The notes: generated from the sequence alone by a model not told the origin. DNA of 64,000 nucleotides from Pusillimonas sp. MFBS29 (GCF_020687695.1 NZ_JAJEWL010000002.1:372001-436000); one strand, 5' to 3'. Numbered from the stretch's first letter, positions 25,982-36,486 are shown. Translations and numbers: made by a program.

Positions 25982-26055
25982 GTTCGGCCTCCGTGTGGCG
26001 TTACGCCTGCACCGACCTTGCCGGCAAAGGGCAACAAGCGCTCAAGGACACCGTC

Positions 26056-26418
26056 TCAGTATAGACCCTCTAGCTCGGCGGCAAGAATGAGGGCGTGATT
26101 ATGGTCTGGATCCCTGGCCCCATAGATCAGCGTAATGCGCTTGCCCTTTGCCGATGCGATCAGGGCGTGCAAGCGTTCTCGCTGCTCCGGGTCACGTAGT
26201 TCACTTTCATAGCTGTCGCGAAACTGGTCCCAGTTTTCCACCTTGTGCCCAAACCATTTACGCAAGGCCGGACTAGGGGCAAGATCCTTGCACCACTCGT
26301 CGTAGGGCAGATCCTCTTTGCTGACACCTCGTGGCCAGAGCCGATCAACCAGCACGCGATAGCCGTCGGACGTGGCAGCCGGCTCGTAAGCCCGCTTGAT
26401 ATGTACGGATTTGCTCAT
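26056..26418 (-). CDS. DUF488-family protein
   Basis: 120 residues matching the short DUF488 family: VHIKRAYEPAATSDGYRVLVDRLWPRG, then WCKDLAPSPALRKWFGHK and a late TLIYGARDPDHNHALIL. The conserved Arg/Trp/Pro patch (DRLWPRG) and the ARD..HNHA motif are present. No biochemical role is established for this group. It starts four bases after the fumC stop on the same strand, so it probably belongs to an epd-fumC-DUF488 operon. Confidence 0.88.
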   Translation of the reverse strand: MSKSVHIKRAYEPAATSDGYRVLVDRLWPRGVSKEDLPYDEWCKDLAPSPALRKWFGHKVENWDQFRDSYESELRDPEQRERLHALIASAKGKRITLIYGARDPDHNHALILAAELEGLY

Positions 26419-26422
26419 GATT

Positions 26423-27817
26423 TCAGCCCGTATGCGTCATGGCCAGAGGCTGGATCCAGTCGTCGTACTGCTCAGCGCTGACGTAACCCAGCGCGAGTGC
26501 CGACTCACGCAGGGTGATGTTTTCCTTTTGTGCCTTCTTGGCAATGGCTGCCGCCTTGTCGTAGCCTATATGCCGGTTCAATGCCGTGACCAGCATGAGA
26601 TTCTTTTCAAGATTGTCTGCGATCCGCCCGGTGTTCGGCTCTATGCCGACGGCGCAATGGTCGTTGAAAGCCAGGCAGGCATCGGCAAGCAAAGCAATGC
26701 TTTCCAGCACGTTGTGCACCATAACCGGCTTGTACACATTGAGCTGAAAATTACCCTGGGATCCGGCAAAAGCCGTGGCAGCATCGTTACCGAACACCTG
26801 CACGCAGACCATGGTCATGGCCTCGCACTGGGTAGGATTGACCTTGCCCGGCATGATCGACGAACCCGGCTCGTTGTCGGGTATGTTCAGCTCGCCTATG
26901 CCGCAGCGTGGGCCGCTGGCCAGCCAACGTACATCGTTGGCCATTTTCATGAGGGCGCCCGCAAGCGTACGTAACGAGGCCGATAGATTTACCAACGCAT
27001 CATGCGCAGACAGCGCAAAAAACTTGTTTTCTGCCGAACGAAACGGCAGTCCGGTAATCTGCGCGATGTATCCTGCTGCGGTATCGCCAAAACGGGGATG
27101 GGCATTCAGGCCCGTACCCACGGCGGTGCCACCTATGGCCAGATCGAAAATGCCCGGAAGATCGGATTGCACGGCATCCAGCGCAAAATCTATCTGCGCC
27201 ACCCACGCTCCAATTTCCTGCCCCAGCGTGATCGGCGTTGCATCCTGCAAATGGGTACGTCCCGTCTTGACCACATTGTCGTAGGCCTCGGACTTTGCCG
27301 CCAATGTGCTGCGCAATGTGCCTGCAGCAGGGAAAAGCCTTTGCTCAAGCTGCTGGGCGACGGCAATATGCATGGCAGTCGGAAAGGTGTCATTCGATGA
27401 TTGACCTCGATTGACGTGGTCGTTCGGATGCACAGGCTGCTTGGAACCCATCTTGCCACCGGCCAGCTCGATGGCGCGGTTCGAAATAACTTCGTTGGCA
27501 TTCATGTTCGATTGCGTTCCCGAGCCGGTCTGGAACACCACCAGCGGAAACTCGTCATTCAGTTTGCCCTCGATGACTTCGTCGGCGGCCTGCACAATAA
27601 GAGCGGCAATATCGGCCGGCAGCTCGCCCAGCTCTGCGTTCGCCTGTGCGGCTGCTTTCTTGAGTATGCCCAGTGCGGTAATCACAGGAGGCTGCCAGGT
27701 AAATCGCCCGACGCCTATGGGGAAATTCTGGATGGAACGTTGCGTCTGGGCGCCCCAGTAATGGGCTGCCGGTACGGCAATCTCGCCCATGGAGTCAGAT
27801 TCAATTCTGTTTGTCAT
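26423..27817 (-). CDS. fumC: Class II fumarate hydratase
   Basis: 464 residues, the normal size. Family motifs are intact: [21 protein letters not shown] at the start, [43 protein letters not shown] and the signature [11 protein letters not shown] with the catalytic serine loop. It converts fumarate to L-malate in the citric acid cycle without an iron-sulphur cluster, so it is stable to oxidants. It lies between epd (24 bases upstream) and a DUF488 gene. Confidence 0.97.
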   Translation of the reverse strand: MTNRIESDSMGEIAVPAAHYWGAQTQRSIQNFPIGVGRFTWQPPVITALGILKKAAAQANAELGELPADIAALIVQAADEVIEGKLNDEFPLVVFQTGSGTQSNMNANEVISNRAIELAGGKMGSKQPVHPNDHVNRGQSSNDTFPTAMHIAVAQQLEQRLFPAAGTLRSTLAAKSEAYDNVVKTGRTHLQDATPITLGQEIGAWVAQIDFALDAVQSDLPGIFDLAIGGTAVGTGLNAHPRFGDTAAGYIAQITGLPFRSAENKFFALSAHDALVNLSASLRTLAGALMKMANDVRWLASGPRCGIGELNIPDNEPGSSIMPGKVNPTQCEAMTMVCVQVFGNDAATAFAGSQGNFQLNVYKPVMVHNVLESIALLADACLAFNDHCAVGIEPNTGRIADNLEKNLMLVTALNRHIGYDKAAAIAKKAQKENITLRESALALGYVSAEQYDDWIQPLAMTHTG

Positions 27818-27841
27818 TGCCGCTGCTCCTGTGAAAGGTCT

Positions 27842-28891
27842 TTACAAAGAAATGGTCTGCACTTGCTGCAGCCTGGCCGACCATACTTGCGCCACGTCCA
27901 GCATGCGATTGGCAAAGCCCCATTCATTATCGAACCATATGAACAGGTTGGCGAAACCATCTCCATTGGTACGTGTCTGGCTCGCATCGATAATCGCCGA
28001 ATGCACGTTATGGTTGAAATCGACCGACGCATGCGGATGATCGGAATAATCGAGCAAGCCCTGATAGCGTTGCGTTGCCGCCAGCAGCGTTGCATTGAGC
28101 GCTGTTGCCGGCACATCGCTTTGCAACTTGAGCATCAGATCTATAGCCGAAACGTTCAATATGGGCACGCGAATTGCCTTGGCCTGCACCTTGCCTCTCA
28201 GTTGCGGCAGCAACCGCTCTACGCCTTGCGCCAGCCCGGTTGCCACCGGAATAATGGACTGCATGGCCGAACGCGTCCGGCGCAGGTCTGAATGATGGTA
28301 ACCATCTATCATGGGCTGATCATTCATGACCGAGTGCAGTGTGGTCAGAAATGCGTGATCGACCCCAAAGGCGGAGTCCAGCTCGGCAAGTATGGGCACA
28401 ATGGCGTTGGTGGTGCAGGACGCACTGGAAACGATGATTTCCTCGCCTGTCAGATCATGGTGATTAATGCCATAAACCACAGTGCAATCAACATCCTGTG
28501 CGCTGTTGCCCGGATGTGAAACCAGCACTCTGGGGCATCCCGCATCAATGAATCGCTGCAGTTGCTCGCGAGAGCCGTAATGGCCTGAACACTCCAGCAG
28601 CAAATCTATATCAAGCGCAGGCCAGTCTATGGCTTCAGGTTCGGTTTCATGGGTGACCTGTATCGGATGCCCATTCACCACCAGGCCGTTCTCACCCTGC
28701 TCGACCTTGCCCGGAAAAATACCGTGGGTGGAATCGAACTGCGACAAGTACACCATGCTGGCCAGGTCGGCCGGCTCGTTGATGGCCACAACCTGGAAAT
28801 AATCTTTGAGCGGCGATTCATACAGCGCTCGCAGTACGCAACGGCCTATTCGGCCATAACCATTGATTGCCAGACGTAGAGGGCGACTCAT
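27842..28891 (-). CDS. epd: Erythrose-4-phosphate dehydrogenase (GAPDH family)
   Basis: 349 residues from ATG 28891. The NAD-binding start is LAINGYGRIGRCVLRALYE, and the catalytic cysteine is Cys159 in SSASCTTNA. The substrate loop reads NDQPMIDGYHHSDLRRTRSA rather than the TQKTVDG..WRGGR loop of glycolytic GAPDH, which favours Epd. Epd makes 4-phosphoerythronate, the first step of the DXP-dependent pyridoxal phosphate pathway. Its context with fumC is not informative. A GAPDH paralogue with altered specificity is the alternative. Confidence 0.82.
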   Translation of the reverse strand: MSRPLRLAINGYGRIGRCVLRALYESPLKDYFQVVAINEPADLASMVYLSQFDSTHGIFPGKVEQGENGLVVNGHPIQVTHETEPEAIDWPALDIDLLLECSGHYGSREQLQRFIDAGCPRVLVSHPGNSAQDVDCTVVYGINHHDLTGEEIIVSSASCTTNAIVPILAELDSAFGVDHAFLTTLHSVMNDQPMIDGYHHSDLRRTRSAMQSIIPVATGLAQGVERLLPQLRGKVQAKAIRVPILNVSAIDLMLKLQSDVPATALNATLLAATQRYQGLLDYSDHPHASVDFNHNVHSAIIDASQTRTNGDGFANLFIWFDNEWGFANRMLDVAQVWSARLQQVQTISL

Positions 28892-28924
28892 GCGGTGTTC
28901 TCGACTTGTTGAAGGTGGCTCAAG

Positions 28925-28966
28925 CGCCGCGCCCCATGCAGCGTCGAGCATGCATGGGGCGCGGCG
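28925..28966 (-). repeat. 15-bp perfect GC-rich inverted repeat between mmsA and epd
   Basis: Bases 28925-28939 and 28952-28966 are perfect inverted repeats with a 12-base loop. It lies after the mmsA stop (29000) and before the epd start (28891). There is no T-run on either strand. It could be a 3'-end stabiliser, a partial terminator, or a regulatory hairpin in the epd leader. Confidence 0.6.
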
Positions 28967-28999
28967 GCACCTTACACTGTACTACTTTCTTCAGGCAGA

Positions 29000-30547
29000 C
29001 TACATGGTGGGCATGATGAACTCGTTGCCCTTGCTGATGTTCTCTGGCCAGCGCTGCATGATGGATTTCTGCTTGGTGTAGAAACGCACACCTTCTTCAC
29101 CATAGGAATGCGTGTCACCGAACAGGCTGCGCTTCCATCCGCCGAAACCGTGCCACGACATCGGCACCGGAATAGGCACGTTCACGCCCACCATACCTAC
29201 CTGGATACGCCGTGCGAATTCGCGTGCGGTATGACCATCGCTGGTAAAGCACGACACGCCGTTACCAAACTCGTGACGATTGATCAGATCAACCGCAGCT
29301 CCCAGATCTGGCACATGAACGCATGCCAGGACGGGTCCGAAGATCTCTTCCTTGTAGATGCGCATATCGGGCGTAACGTTATCGAACAGCGTACCGCCGA
29401 CATAAAAGCCTTGTTCGTGGCCTTCGACCGTATAGTCGCGCCCGTCAACCAGCAGATCGGCACCCTCTTCCACACCCAGGGCAATATAGCCTTCGATGCG
29501 TTTCCTGGCCTCGTCGGTTACCACGGGACCCATTTCAGCATCCAGGTACATGCCATCCTTGATCTTCAGGGTTTTGGCGCGCTCTTGCAGGGCCGGCAAT
29601 ATCTTCTTGCCAACGTCGCCAACCAGTACAGCCACGGAAATCGCCATGCAACGCTCGCCGGCCGAGCCGTAGGCTGCACCGACCAATGCGTCTATGGTGC
29701 GTTCGATATCGGCATCCGGCATGATGATCATGTGATTCTTGGCACCACCAAGCGCTTGAACACGTTTGCCAAAGTGTGCACCGCGCTCGTAAATGTACTG
29801 GGCGATCGGCGTAGAACCCACAAAGCTGACTGCTGCGACATCGGGATGCTCGAGCAAGCCGTCAACCACTACCTTGTCACCCTGAACAACGTTGAACACG
29901 CCGTCGGGCAAGCCTGCTTCCTTGAAAAGCCTGGCCATCAGCAGCGACACGCTCGGGTCACGCTCGCTGGGCTTCAGGATAAAGGCGTTACCGGCCGCAA
30001 TGGCCATGGGAAACATCCAGCATGGCACCATGCAGGGAAAATTAAACGGAGTGATGCCGGCGACAACGCCCAGCGGCTGACGCATGGTCCAGTTGTCTAT
30101 GCCATTGGCCACCTGCTCGGTGTAGTCGCCTTTCAGCAATTGGGGAATGCCGCAGGCAAATTCGATCACATCAATGCCACGCGCGACTTCACCTTGCGCG
30201 TCCGTGAACACTTTGCCGTGCTCTGACGTGATCATCGCAGCCAGTTCATCGGTATGCTGGTTCATCAGTTGCAGGAATTTGTTCATGACCCGCGCACGCT
30301 TGACCGGCGGCGTATCTGCCCAGGCGGGTGCGGCCGCAGCTGCTGCGGCCACCGCAGCATTCAGGTCATCCAGCGTCGACAGCACGACCTTGCGGGTAGC
30401 AACACCGGTAGACGGATTGAAAACATCCTGCTTGCGCGTGCCATTGCTGGCAACGGTTTGCCCATTGATGAAGTTGACGACGTCTGCGCCATCCGTGTAG
30501 GCAGCCTGTGCGCTCAGTGTGCTTGTCGCCTGATTTTGATCTTTCAT
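29000..30547 (-). CDS. mmsA: CoA-acylating methylmalonate-semialdehyde dehydrogenase
   Basis: 515 residues from ATG 30547, which has GGAG seven bases upstream. Aldehyde dehydrogenase family with MmsA features: [54 protein letters not shown] and the catalytic Cys at about residue 300 in GSAGERCMA. It converts methylmalonate or malonate semialdehyde to propionyl- or acetyl-CoA in valine, inositol or beta-alanine breakdown. The first ~18 residues are an unusual Ala/Gln-rich extension. It is divergent from a LysR gene with a dyad operator between them, and no mmsB is adjacent. Confidence 0.9.
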   Translation of the reverse strand: MKDQNQATSTLSAQAAYTDGADVVNFINGQTVASNGTRKQDVFNPSTGVATRKVVLSTLDDLNAAVAAAAAAAPAWADTPPVKRARVMNKFLQLMNQHTDELAAMITSEHGKVFTDAQGEVARGIDVIEFACGIPQLLKGDYTEQVANGIDNWTMRQPLGVVAGITPFNFPCMVPCWMFPMAIAAGNAFILKPSERDPSVSLLMARLFKEAGLPDGVFNVVQGDKVVVDGLLEHPDVAAVSFVGSTPIAQYIYERGAHFGKRVQALGGAKNHMIIMPDADIERTIDALVGAAYGSAGERCMAISVAVLVGDVGKKILPALQERAKTLKIKDGMYLDAEMGPVVTDEARKRIEGYIALGVEEGADLLVDGRDYTVEGHEQGFYVGGTLFDNVTPDMRIYKEEIFGPVLACVHVPDLGAAVDLINRHEFGNGVSCFTSDGHTAREFARRIQVGMVGVNVPIPVPMSWHGFGGWKRSLFGDTHSYGEEGVRFYTKQKSIMQRWPENISKGNEFIMPTM

Positions 30548-30628
30548 GAAGGTCTCCGGAAATTGGATTTCTGACAGAAAAAGTATAGGCACCCAGGGCC
30601 CGGTCAACAAGACCATATCACTGGATAC

Positions 30629-30650
30629 ATTGTTTAATTTAATAGACAAT
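30629..30650. promoter_or_regulatory. Candidate LysR operator between mmsA and its divergent regulator
   Basis: ATTGT at 30629-30633 and ACAAT at 30646-30650 flank an AT-rich 12-base centre, giving an imperfect 22-bp dyad (8 of 11 positions symmetrical). It lies in the middle of the 162-bp gap between the mmsA and lysR starts, where a T-N11-A LysR site is expected. Confidence 0.5.
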
Positions 30651-30709
30651 AAGCATGACAGGCGACCGGAATCCATTTCTGCGCGCCATGACCATCGGGA
30701 GTCACCCAA

Positions 30710-31663
30710 TTGAAAGAACAGAAAAATGAGCTGATGTGGTCACATATCTACTGGCTGGGCATGTTGGGCACCACCGGCAGCTATACGGCTGCGGCCCGGC
30801 GACTGGGCGTCAGCAAGGGTGCAGTCAGCCTGCGCATTGCCGAGCTGGAACAGGTATCGGGAGTGGCACTCGTACAGCGCACTACCCGCAGCGTGAGGCT
30901 TACCGAAGCCGGTCAGGCACTCGTCGAAAGCACACGCCAGGCGTTTCTGGAAATTGAACAGGGCTTCGACAGCATACGTGACCTGGCAAACAGGCCGCGC
31001 GGTGTCGTGCGCGTAACGGCACCGGTCGCGCTGGGCAGACAGATAATCATGCCCATGATGGACGGCTTTCTGCGGAACCATCCCGATGTACGCGTGGAAA
31101 TCGAACTGTCGGACCACATAAGCTCTTTGGCACGCGAGGGCTTTGACCTTGCCATACGGCACACCGGACACGTACCCGATACACACGTGGCATGGCTGTT
31201 GCAAACCTCAACCACCCTGCTTGTGGCAACCCCCGAATACCTGCAACAACACGGTCATCCCAAAAAGCCCCAGGATCTTGCCGCTCATAATTGCCTGTAT
31301 TACCTGCGCTCGGCAGCAGCACCCGCCTGGAGTTTCGCGCCGATAAGGCGCGAGAACGAGCGTCATAGCGTAGCAATCAAAGGCAATTTTTGTGCCAACA
31401 ACAGCGAAGCCCTGCGCGAGCTGGTGCTGGCCGGCCAAGGCATAGCCTTGCTACCCGATTTCACCGCACAGTCCGAGGTGGATGCCGGCCGGCTGGTGCA
31501 CCTGCTGCCGGGCTGGAAGCCCGTCGGCGTATTTGGTGATGCCATATACGCCATCCGGCCCTATAGCGCCTATGTGCCGCTGGCCGTACGGGCTCTGGTT
31601 GATTACCTTAAGACAGCTTTTGATCCTGCCAGCCAAGCACGCGTGCAGTCGCCGGCGCGCTGA
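30710..31663 (+). CDS. LysR-family transcriptional regulator, likely of mmsA
   Basis: 317 residues from TTG 30710, supported by GGGAG eight bases upstream. The HTH is [29 protein letters not shown], followed by [20 protein letters not shown]; the effector domain is of the CrgA/DsdC kind ([21 protein letters not shown]). An ATG at 30734 is less likely. It is divergent from mmsA, with a dyad operator between, so regulation of mmsA is the simplest reading. Its last 61 bases overlap the 3' end of the convergent glycerate kinase gene. Confidence 0.9.
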   Translation: MKEQKNELMWSHIYWLGMLGTTGSYTAAARRLGVSKGAVSLRIAELEQVSGVALVQRTTRSVRLTEAGQALVESTRQAFLEIEQGFDSIRDLANRPRGVVRVTAPVALGRQIIMPMMDGFLRNHPDVRVEIELSDHISSLAREGFDLAIRHTGHVPDTHVAWLLQTSTTLLVATPEYLQQHGHPKKPQDLAAHNCLYYLRSAAAPAWSFAPIRRENERHSVAIKGNFCANNSEALRELVLAGQGIALLPDFTAQSEVDAGRLVHLLPGWKPVGVFGDAIYAIRPYSAYVPLAVRALVDYLKTAFDPASQARVQSPAR

Positions 31664-32748
31664 CGCAGATATTGCGCAGCATGCGCATAGGCCTGCTCGA
31701 GTGACACCGGCCCCGGAGCGAGGCTAAAGGCGGCGGTAATGCCTGCCTGGTATAGGGCTTCGTAACCGTCACCCAGTGAACCAACCAGCGCAATTACCGG
31801 AATACCGTTACGGCTGGCGTATCGGGCTACACCCGCCGGCGTCTTGCCCAGCAAGGTTTGCGCATCCATACGTCCTTCGCCGGTGAAGACCAGATCCGCC
31901 CCTTCCACGGCCGCAGCCAGGCCGGACAGCTCTGCCACCAGCTCCACACCCGGCCGGAACGAGGCGTTAAAGCAGGTTTTCACAGCAAAACCCAGTCCGC
32001 CGGCAGCACCCATGCCGGGAATATTGCGGTGATCCACAGCGAACTGCCTTGCACAGACGTCGGCAAAATGTGACAACGCATCGTCGAGAACGGCCACGTC
32101 TTCGGCCGACGCGCCTTTTTGTGGCCCGAATATCGCCGAAGCACCACGCAAGCCGCACAAGGGGTTATCGACATCGACAGCGATTTCAAATTGCACGTCT
32201 TTTAGCCGCGCATCGACGCCATCAAGCACAACGCGGTCAAGCTGACGCAATGCTGCGCCACCTCGAGGCAACTCATGACCTTGCGCATCGAGCAGGCGCA
32301 CACCGAGAGCCTGCAGCAAACCGGCGCCGGCATCATTGGTTGCACTGCCCCCCAATCCCAGAACGATATGCCTGGCCCCTGCCTGGACCGCCGCCTGAAC
32401 CAACTGGCCGACGCCGTAGCTGCTGGCCTGCAAAGGCTGACGCTCCAACGGGGCAATCTGTTCGAGCCCCGCTGCCGCCGCCATCTCTATGAACGCCTTA
32501 CCGTCGCCGAGCCAGCCCCAGTTGGCCTGGCACGCACGGCCATTGGCATCGACGACATCGAGCCATCGTTCCTGCCCACCCGTTGCAGCCAGAACGGCAT
32601 CGAGCGAGCCTTCGCCGCCATCGGCCATGGGAACGCAAATAATCTCTGCGGCCGGCAATACCTCACGAACCCCATCGGCAACAGCTTCAGCAACCTCTGC
32701 CGCACTCAGGCACTCTTTAAATGAATCTGGCGCTATAACGATACGCAT
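31603..32748 (-). CDS. Glycerate kinase (GarK/GlxK type)
   Basis: 381 residues from ATG 32748 (MRIVIAPDSFKECLSAAEVAEAV). Family features include VPMADGGEGSLDAV, LGLGGSATNDAGAGLLQALG, the DVDNPLCG..GASAIFGPQKGAS segment and DLVFTGEGRMDAQTLLGKTP. It phosphorylates D-glycerate to 2-phosphoglycerate in glyoxylate or sugar-acid breakdown. A 2-hydroxyacid dehydrogenase lies 54 bases upstream on the same strand; together they could take hydroxypyruvate to 2-phosphoglycerate. The last 61 bases overlap the end of the LysR gene tail to tail. Confidence 0.92.
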   Translation of the reverse strand: MRIVIAPDSFKECLSAAEVAEAVADGVREVLPAAEIICVPMADGGEGSLDAVLAATGGQERWLDVVDANGRACQANWGWLGDGKAFIEMAAAAGLEQIAPLERQPLQASSYGVGQLVQAAVQAGARHIVLGLGGSATNDAGAGLLQALGVRLLDAQGHELPRGGAALRQLDRVVLDGVDARLKDVQFEIAVDVDNPLCGLRGASAIFGPQKGASAEDVAVLDDALSHFADVCARQFAVDHRNIPGMGAAGGLGFAVKTCFNASFRPGVELVAELSGLAAAVEGADLVFTGEGRMDAQTLLGKTPAGVARYASRNGIPVIALVGSLGDGYEALYQAGITAAFSLAPGPVSLEQAYAHAAQYLRQRAGDCTRAWLAGSKAVLR

Positions 32749-32802
32749 GCAAAACAACCTTATTAAAGTATTGGAGCAACCTGTCGGGTTGCATCAAGCG
32801 GC

Positions 32803-33780
32803 TTACTTGCGTACACACACCACGTTACGCGGACTGCCCTGCTGAAACGCATCGATATTGGCAACCAGCTGGTCAACCAGGCCTTGTATGGCTTCCTGGC
32901 TGGCCCACCCCACATGTGGCGTCAGGATGAAATTAGGCAAATCAAGCAGCTGCATCAGGGGATGGTCACTTTCAGGCGGCTCGGGCGTGGTTACGTCGAA
33001 ACCGGCGCCACCCAACTGACCCGAGCGCATGGCGCGTACCAATGCTTCATCGTTGACCAGGCCACCGCGAGCCGTGTTGATCAGCAATGGCTTGCGGTTC
33101 ATTTTCGCAAACTCATCATCGCCAATGAGATTTCGGGTCTGGTCATTCAACGGACAATGCAGAGTAATGACATCAGACTGTTCCAGGAATTGCTCGAACG
33201 GCGTGTACAAGCTGCCCTGCTTCGGACCATTTTTACGTGCCGCAAACAATACTTTCATCCCCAGGGCCCGGCCTATGGCCGCCACTGACTGACCTAGCGA
33301 GCCCTCGCCGATAATACCCAGGGTGGAGCCGGCCAGATCCTTGATAGGATAGTCAAAATAGCAAAACTGCCGCGCCTCCTGCCAGCGCCCGGCCTTGACT
33401 GACTCCCGATAGGCCACGATGCTGCGACGCAGTGCAAATATCAAGGCGAAGGTATGCTCGGGAACGGTATTCACGGCATAGCCGCGAATATTGGACACCA
33501 CAATGCCTTTTTCCGCGCAGGCCTCGAGATCGATATTGTCAGTACCCGTTGCCGCTGCAGCGACCATCTTCAGCCGGGTCGCGGTTTCAAGCGCCGCGCG
33601 GCGCACCGGGACCTTGTTCGTGATGACGATATCGGCGTTGGCTATCCGTTCGGCGACCTGTTCGCTGCTGGTACGTTCGTAGACCGTGAGTTCATGCTCG
33701 AATGAAAACGGACGCATGACGGTTTCAGGTGAAATGGTGTCGCGATCCAGAAAAACGACTTGCAGCGCTTGAGTGGCCAT
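32803..33780 (-). CDS. D-2-hydroxyacid dehydrogenase, probable hydroxypyruvate/glyoxylate reductase
   Basis: 325 residues from ATG 33780. NAD-dependent D-isomer-specific family: TNKVPVRRAALE, AAAATGTDNIDLEAC, the nucleotide loop IIGEGSLGQSVA, and catalytic Arg in INTARGGLVNDEAL, Glu in the TPEPPE region and His in LTPHVGWAS. Members of this branch include glycerate dehydrogenase/hydroxypyruvate reductase, and the downstream glycerate kinase supports that. The nucleotide loop keeps its three glycines. The exact substrate cannot be read from sequence. It is divergent from the S9 peptidase gene (143-bp gap). Confidence 0.88.
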   Translation of the reverse strand: MATQALQVVFLDRDTISPETVMRPFSFEHELTVYERTSSEQVAERIANADIVITNKVPVRRAALETATRLKMVAAAATGTDNIDLEACAEKGIVVSNIRGYAVNTVPEHTFALIFALRRSIVAYRESVKAGRWQEARQFCYFDYPIKDLAGSTLGIIGEGSLGQSVAAIGRALGMKVLFAARKNGPKQGSLYTPFEQFLEQSDVITLHCPLNDQTRNLIGDDEFAKMNRKPLLINTARGGLVNDEALVRAMRSGQLGGAGFDVTTPEPPESDHPLMQLLDLPNFILTPHVGWASQEAIQGLVDQLVANIDAFQQGSPRNVVCVRK

Positions 33781-33923
33781 TGGGTACCCTGTTATTTGAT
33801 AGATGGCAATACGGACCGCCCATGCTGCGGCGGGACCGGTTGATAATCCGATATAGTAATAGGAAACGTATACGACACGAACTATCGCAATCCAACGCAT
33901 TGCGCGACCAACGAGAATTCAAA

Positions 33924-35786
33924 ATGACACCACGGAAATATGCAGTCCAGGACTTCTTCCGCAACCCCGAGCGCGGCTTCTTTCGCCTGTCTGATGACGG
34001 CGCTCTGCTGGGATTCATGGAGCCCGTGTCCATCGACGGCCAGGCAGCCCGCATGAATGTTTGCGTGCAGGAACTGAACGGCAGCACGCCCACCGGCACC
34101 ATACGACGCCTGACCCGGGAAACCGAAAGGGATATCGCCCAGTTCTTCTGGAAAGGGTCGGACACCATCATCTATGAAAAAGATTTCAATGGTGATGAAA
34201 ACTTTCATGTGCTTGCCGTCGATGCACACAGCGGTGCACTTACCGACCTGACCCCCTTTCCCGGCGTGCGTGCAAGCATAGAAGACGACCTGGAGGATGA
34301 TCCGGATCACATGCTCATCAGCCATAATGGCCGTAACCCCGAGGCATTTGATGTCTATCGCGTCAATATCCGCAGCGGTGAACTGACACTCGTAGCAGAG
34401 AACCCAGGCAACATCATCGGATGGCAGACCGACCACGACGGTCGGGTGCGCGCCGGGATTGCCAGCGACGGCCTGCATACCACGCTGCTCTATCGTGCCA
34501 CCGAGGCAGACGAGTTCAAGCCCATTATCACGACCGACTTCCGTACCAGTGTCGTGCCGCAGTTCTTCACCCCCGATAACCGTCGCATGTACGCATTAAG
34601 CAATCGTGGACGCAACTTCCTGGCCCTGGTTCTTATCGACCCCGCCAGCCCGGACCAGGAAGAAGAGATCTTCAGCGCCACACACAACGACCTGGATGGT
34701 GCGGGGTATTCGCGGCTGCGCCAGGTGCTGACCGTTGCGGTTTATCAGTCGGACAAGCCTCAGTATCACTTCTTTGATGACATCAGCGCCCAACGCTACA
34801 ACCGCATCTGCGCCAAGCTTCAAGGCTACGATGTAGCACTGCAAAGCAGCACCAAAGACGAGAACAAGTTCATTGTTGCCGCCTACAACGATCGTACCCC
34901 GGGCAGCCGATATATTTACGATGCCGTGCAAGATACACTGGACAAGCTGGCCGACATCAATCCGGCCCTGGCCGAAAGCGACATGGCCACGGTGCAGCCT
35001 GTAAGCTATCAATCACGAGACGGCCTGACCATACACGGCTACCTGACCTTGCCCGTGGGCCGGGAAGCGAAAAACCTTCCGTGCATCATCAATCCCCACG
35101 GCGGCCCCTGGGCACGAGACGGATGGGGCTTCAATCCCGAGGCACAGTTTCTGGCCAATCGTGGTTATTGTGTACTGCAAATGAATTTCAGAGGCTCTAC
35201 CGGCTACGGCCGCGAGTTCTGGGAAGCCAGCTTCGGCCAATGGGGCCTGGCCATGCAGGACGACATCACCGACGGCGTTCAATGGCTTGTCGACCAGGGT
35301 ATTGCCGATCCGCGACGCATCGCCATCTACGGTGGCAGCTACGGCGGTTATGCCACCCTGGCCGGCATCACCTATACCCCCGAACTGTACGCGGCCGCAG
35401 TAGACTATGTAGGCGTCTCGAATTTGCTGACCTTCATGAATACGATACCGCCGTACTGGAAACCCATGCTCACAAAAATGCACAGCATGGTGGGCAACCC
35501 TGAAACAGACCTCGAACGCCTGAAGGCGACTTCGCCCGCCCTGAACGCCGAGCACATCATCACGCCGCTATTCATCGCCCAAGGTGCGCACGACCCCAGG
35601 GTCAACAAAGACGAAAGCGATCAAATGGTTGCCGCCCTGCAGGCTCGCGGCGTGGATGTGGAATACATGGTGAAAGATAACGAAGGGCATGGCTTTCACA
35701 ATGATGAAAACAAGTTTGAATTCTATGAGCGCATGGAGGCTTTTCTTGCGCAGCATCTGAAACCATCACAGCCCGAATCAACTTAA
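33924..35786 (+). CDS. Prolyl oligopeptidase family (S9) serine peptidase
   Basis: 620 residues from ATG 33924, with no signal peptide, so it is cytoplasmic. The N-terminal two thirds form a beta-propeller; the C-terminal alpha/beta hydrolase domain begins near SYQSRDGLTIHGYLTLP. The catalytic triad is visible: Ser472 in GGSYGGYA, Asp557 in GAHDPRVNK and His589 in EGHGF. The layout resembles acylaminoacyl-peptidase/dipeptidyl-peptidase relatives that trim short peptides. A GST gene follows 12 bases after the stop and may be co-transcribed. Confidence 0.92.
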   Translation: MTPRKYAVQDFFRNPERGFFRLSDDGALLGFMEPVSIDGQAARMNVCVQELNGSTPTGTIRRLTRETERDIAQFFWKGSDTIIYEKDFNGDENFHVLAVDAHSGALTDLTPFPGVRASIEDDLEDDPDHMLISHNGRNPEAFDVYRVNIRSGELTLVAENPGNIIGWQTDHDGRVRAGIASDGLHTTLLYRATEADEFKPIITTDFRTSVVPQFFTPDNRRMYALSNRGRNFLALVLIDPASPDQEEEIFSATHNDLDGAGYSRLRQVLTVAVYQSDKPQYHFFDDISAQRYNRICAKLQGYDVALQSSTKDENKFIVAAYNDRTPGSRYIYDAVQDTLDKLADINPALAESDMATVQPVSYQSRDGLTIHGYLTLPVGREAKNLPCIINPHGGPWARDGWGFNPEAQFLANRGYCVLQMNFRGSTGYGREFWEASFGQWGLAMQDDITDGVQWLVDQGIADPRRIAIYGGSYGGYATLAGITYTPELYAAAVDYVGVSNLLTFMNTIPPYWKPMLTKMHSMVGNPETDLERLKATSPALNAEHIITPLFIAQGAHDPRVNKDESDQMVAALQARGVDVEYMVKDNEGHGFHNDENKFEFYERMEAFLAQHLKPSQPEST

Positions 35787-35798
35787 AGGAAACCGATC

Positions 35799-36407
35799 AT
35801 GAAACTGTATTATCTTCCGGGCGCCTGCCCACTGGCATCGAATATCGCCATGGAATGGGCCGGCCAGGATTACGAGCTGAAGCTGGTCAGCCGCGAAGCA
35901 CTCAAGCAACCTGCTTACCTGGCATTGAATCCTTTGGGCGCCGTACCCACGCTGGTCGATGGTGATTTCATCCTTACCCAGAGCTCCGCCATACTGGAAT
36001 ACATTGCCGACCTGAATCCCGAAGCCGGGCTGCTGCCCGACACCGCACGCGGGCGTGCCGAGGTGCGTCGCTGGCTGGGGTTATGCAATGCCGATATCCA
36101 CCGCACTTTCGGGAATATTTTCGGGGTACAAGGTCTGGCCAGCACGCCCGAGGCTCAGCAGGAAGTGGTGGAAAAGTCTGCTGCCAGGCTGCAGGCGCTG
36201 TTTGCGCTGGCCGACCAGCAGCTGGAAGGCCAGGAGTGGTTAGCCGGCACGCGTTCCATCGCAGATCCCTACTTGTATACCGTTCTGCGCTGGGCCAAGG
36301 CAAAGAATATCGATCTGTCAGCAATGAAGAACCTGTCGGCTTTCCATGAGCGTATGGAACAAGACAGCGGCGTACAGGCGGCTTTGAAGGCGCAAGGGCT
36401 GAGCTGA
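35799..36407 (+). CDS. gstA: Beta-class glutathione S-transferase
   Basis: 202 residues. The N-terminal thioredoxin-like domain is MKLYYLPGACPLASNIAMEW with Cys10, the beta-class hallmark, followed by NPLGAVPTLVDGD and QSSAILEYIADL for glutathione binding. The all-helical C-terminal domain contains SIADPYLYTVLRWAK (N-capping box). It conjugates or reduces substrates with glutathione in the cytosol. AAAGGAAA precedes the ATG. It follows the S9 peptidase closely. No terminator is obvious in the short gap before the convergent lyase gene. Confidence 0.93.
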   Translation: MKLYYLPGACPLASNIAMEWAGQDYELKLVSREALKQPAYLALNPLGAVPTLVDGDFILTQSSAILEYIADLNPEAGLLPDTARGRAEVRRWLGLCNADIHRTFGNIFGVQGLASTPEAQQEVVEKSAARLQALFALADQQLEGQEWLAGTRSIADPYLYTVLRWAKAKNIDLSAMKNLSAFHERMEQDSGVQAALKAQGLS

Positions 36408-36486
36408 CAGCTTTTGCCGTCGGGCAGCAAGTGTTCGTTCCAGCCGCAGTTGCGCTCTGCTGTGTGGTATCCAGGAGCAGCGGCGT

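Noticed and set aside
32776-32792. GCAACC/GGTTGC hairpin between glycerate kinase and the dehydrogenase
   Set aside because: Only 6 bp and no T-run; likely chance.
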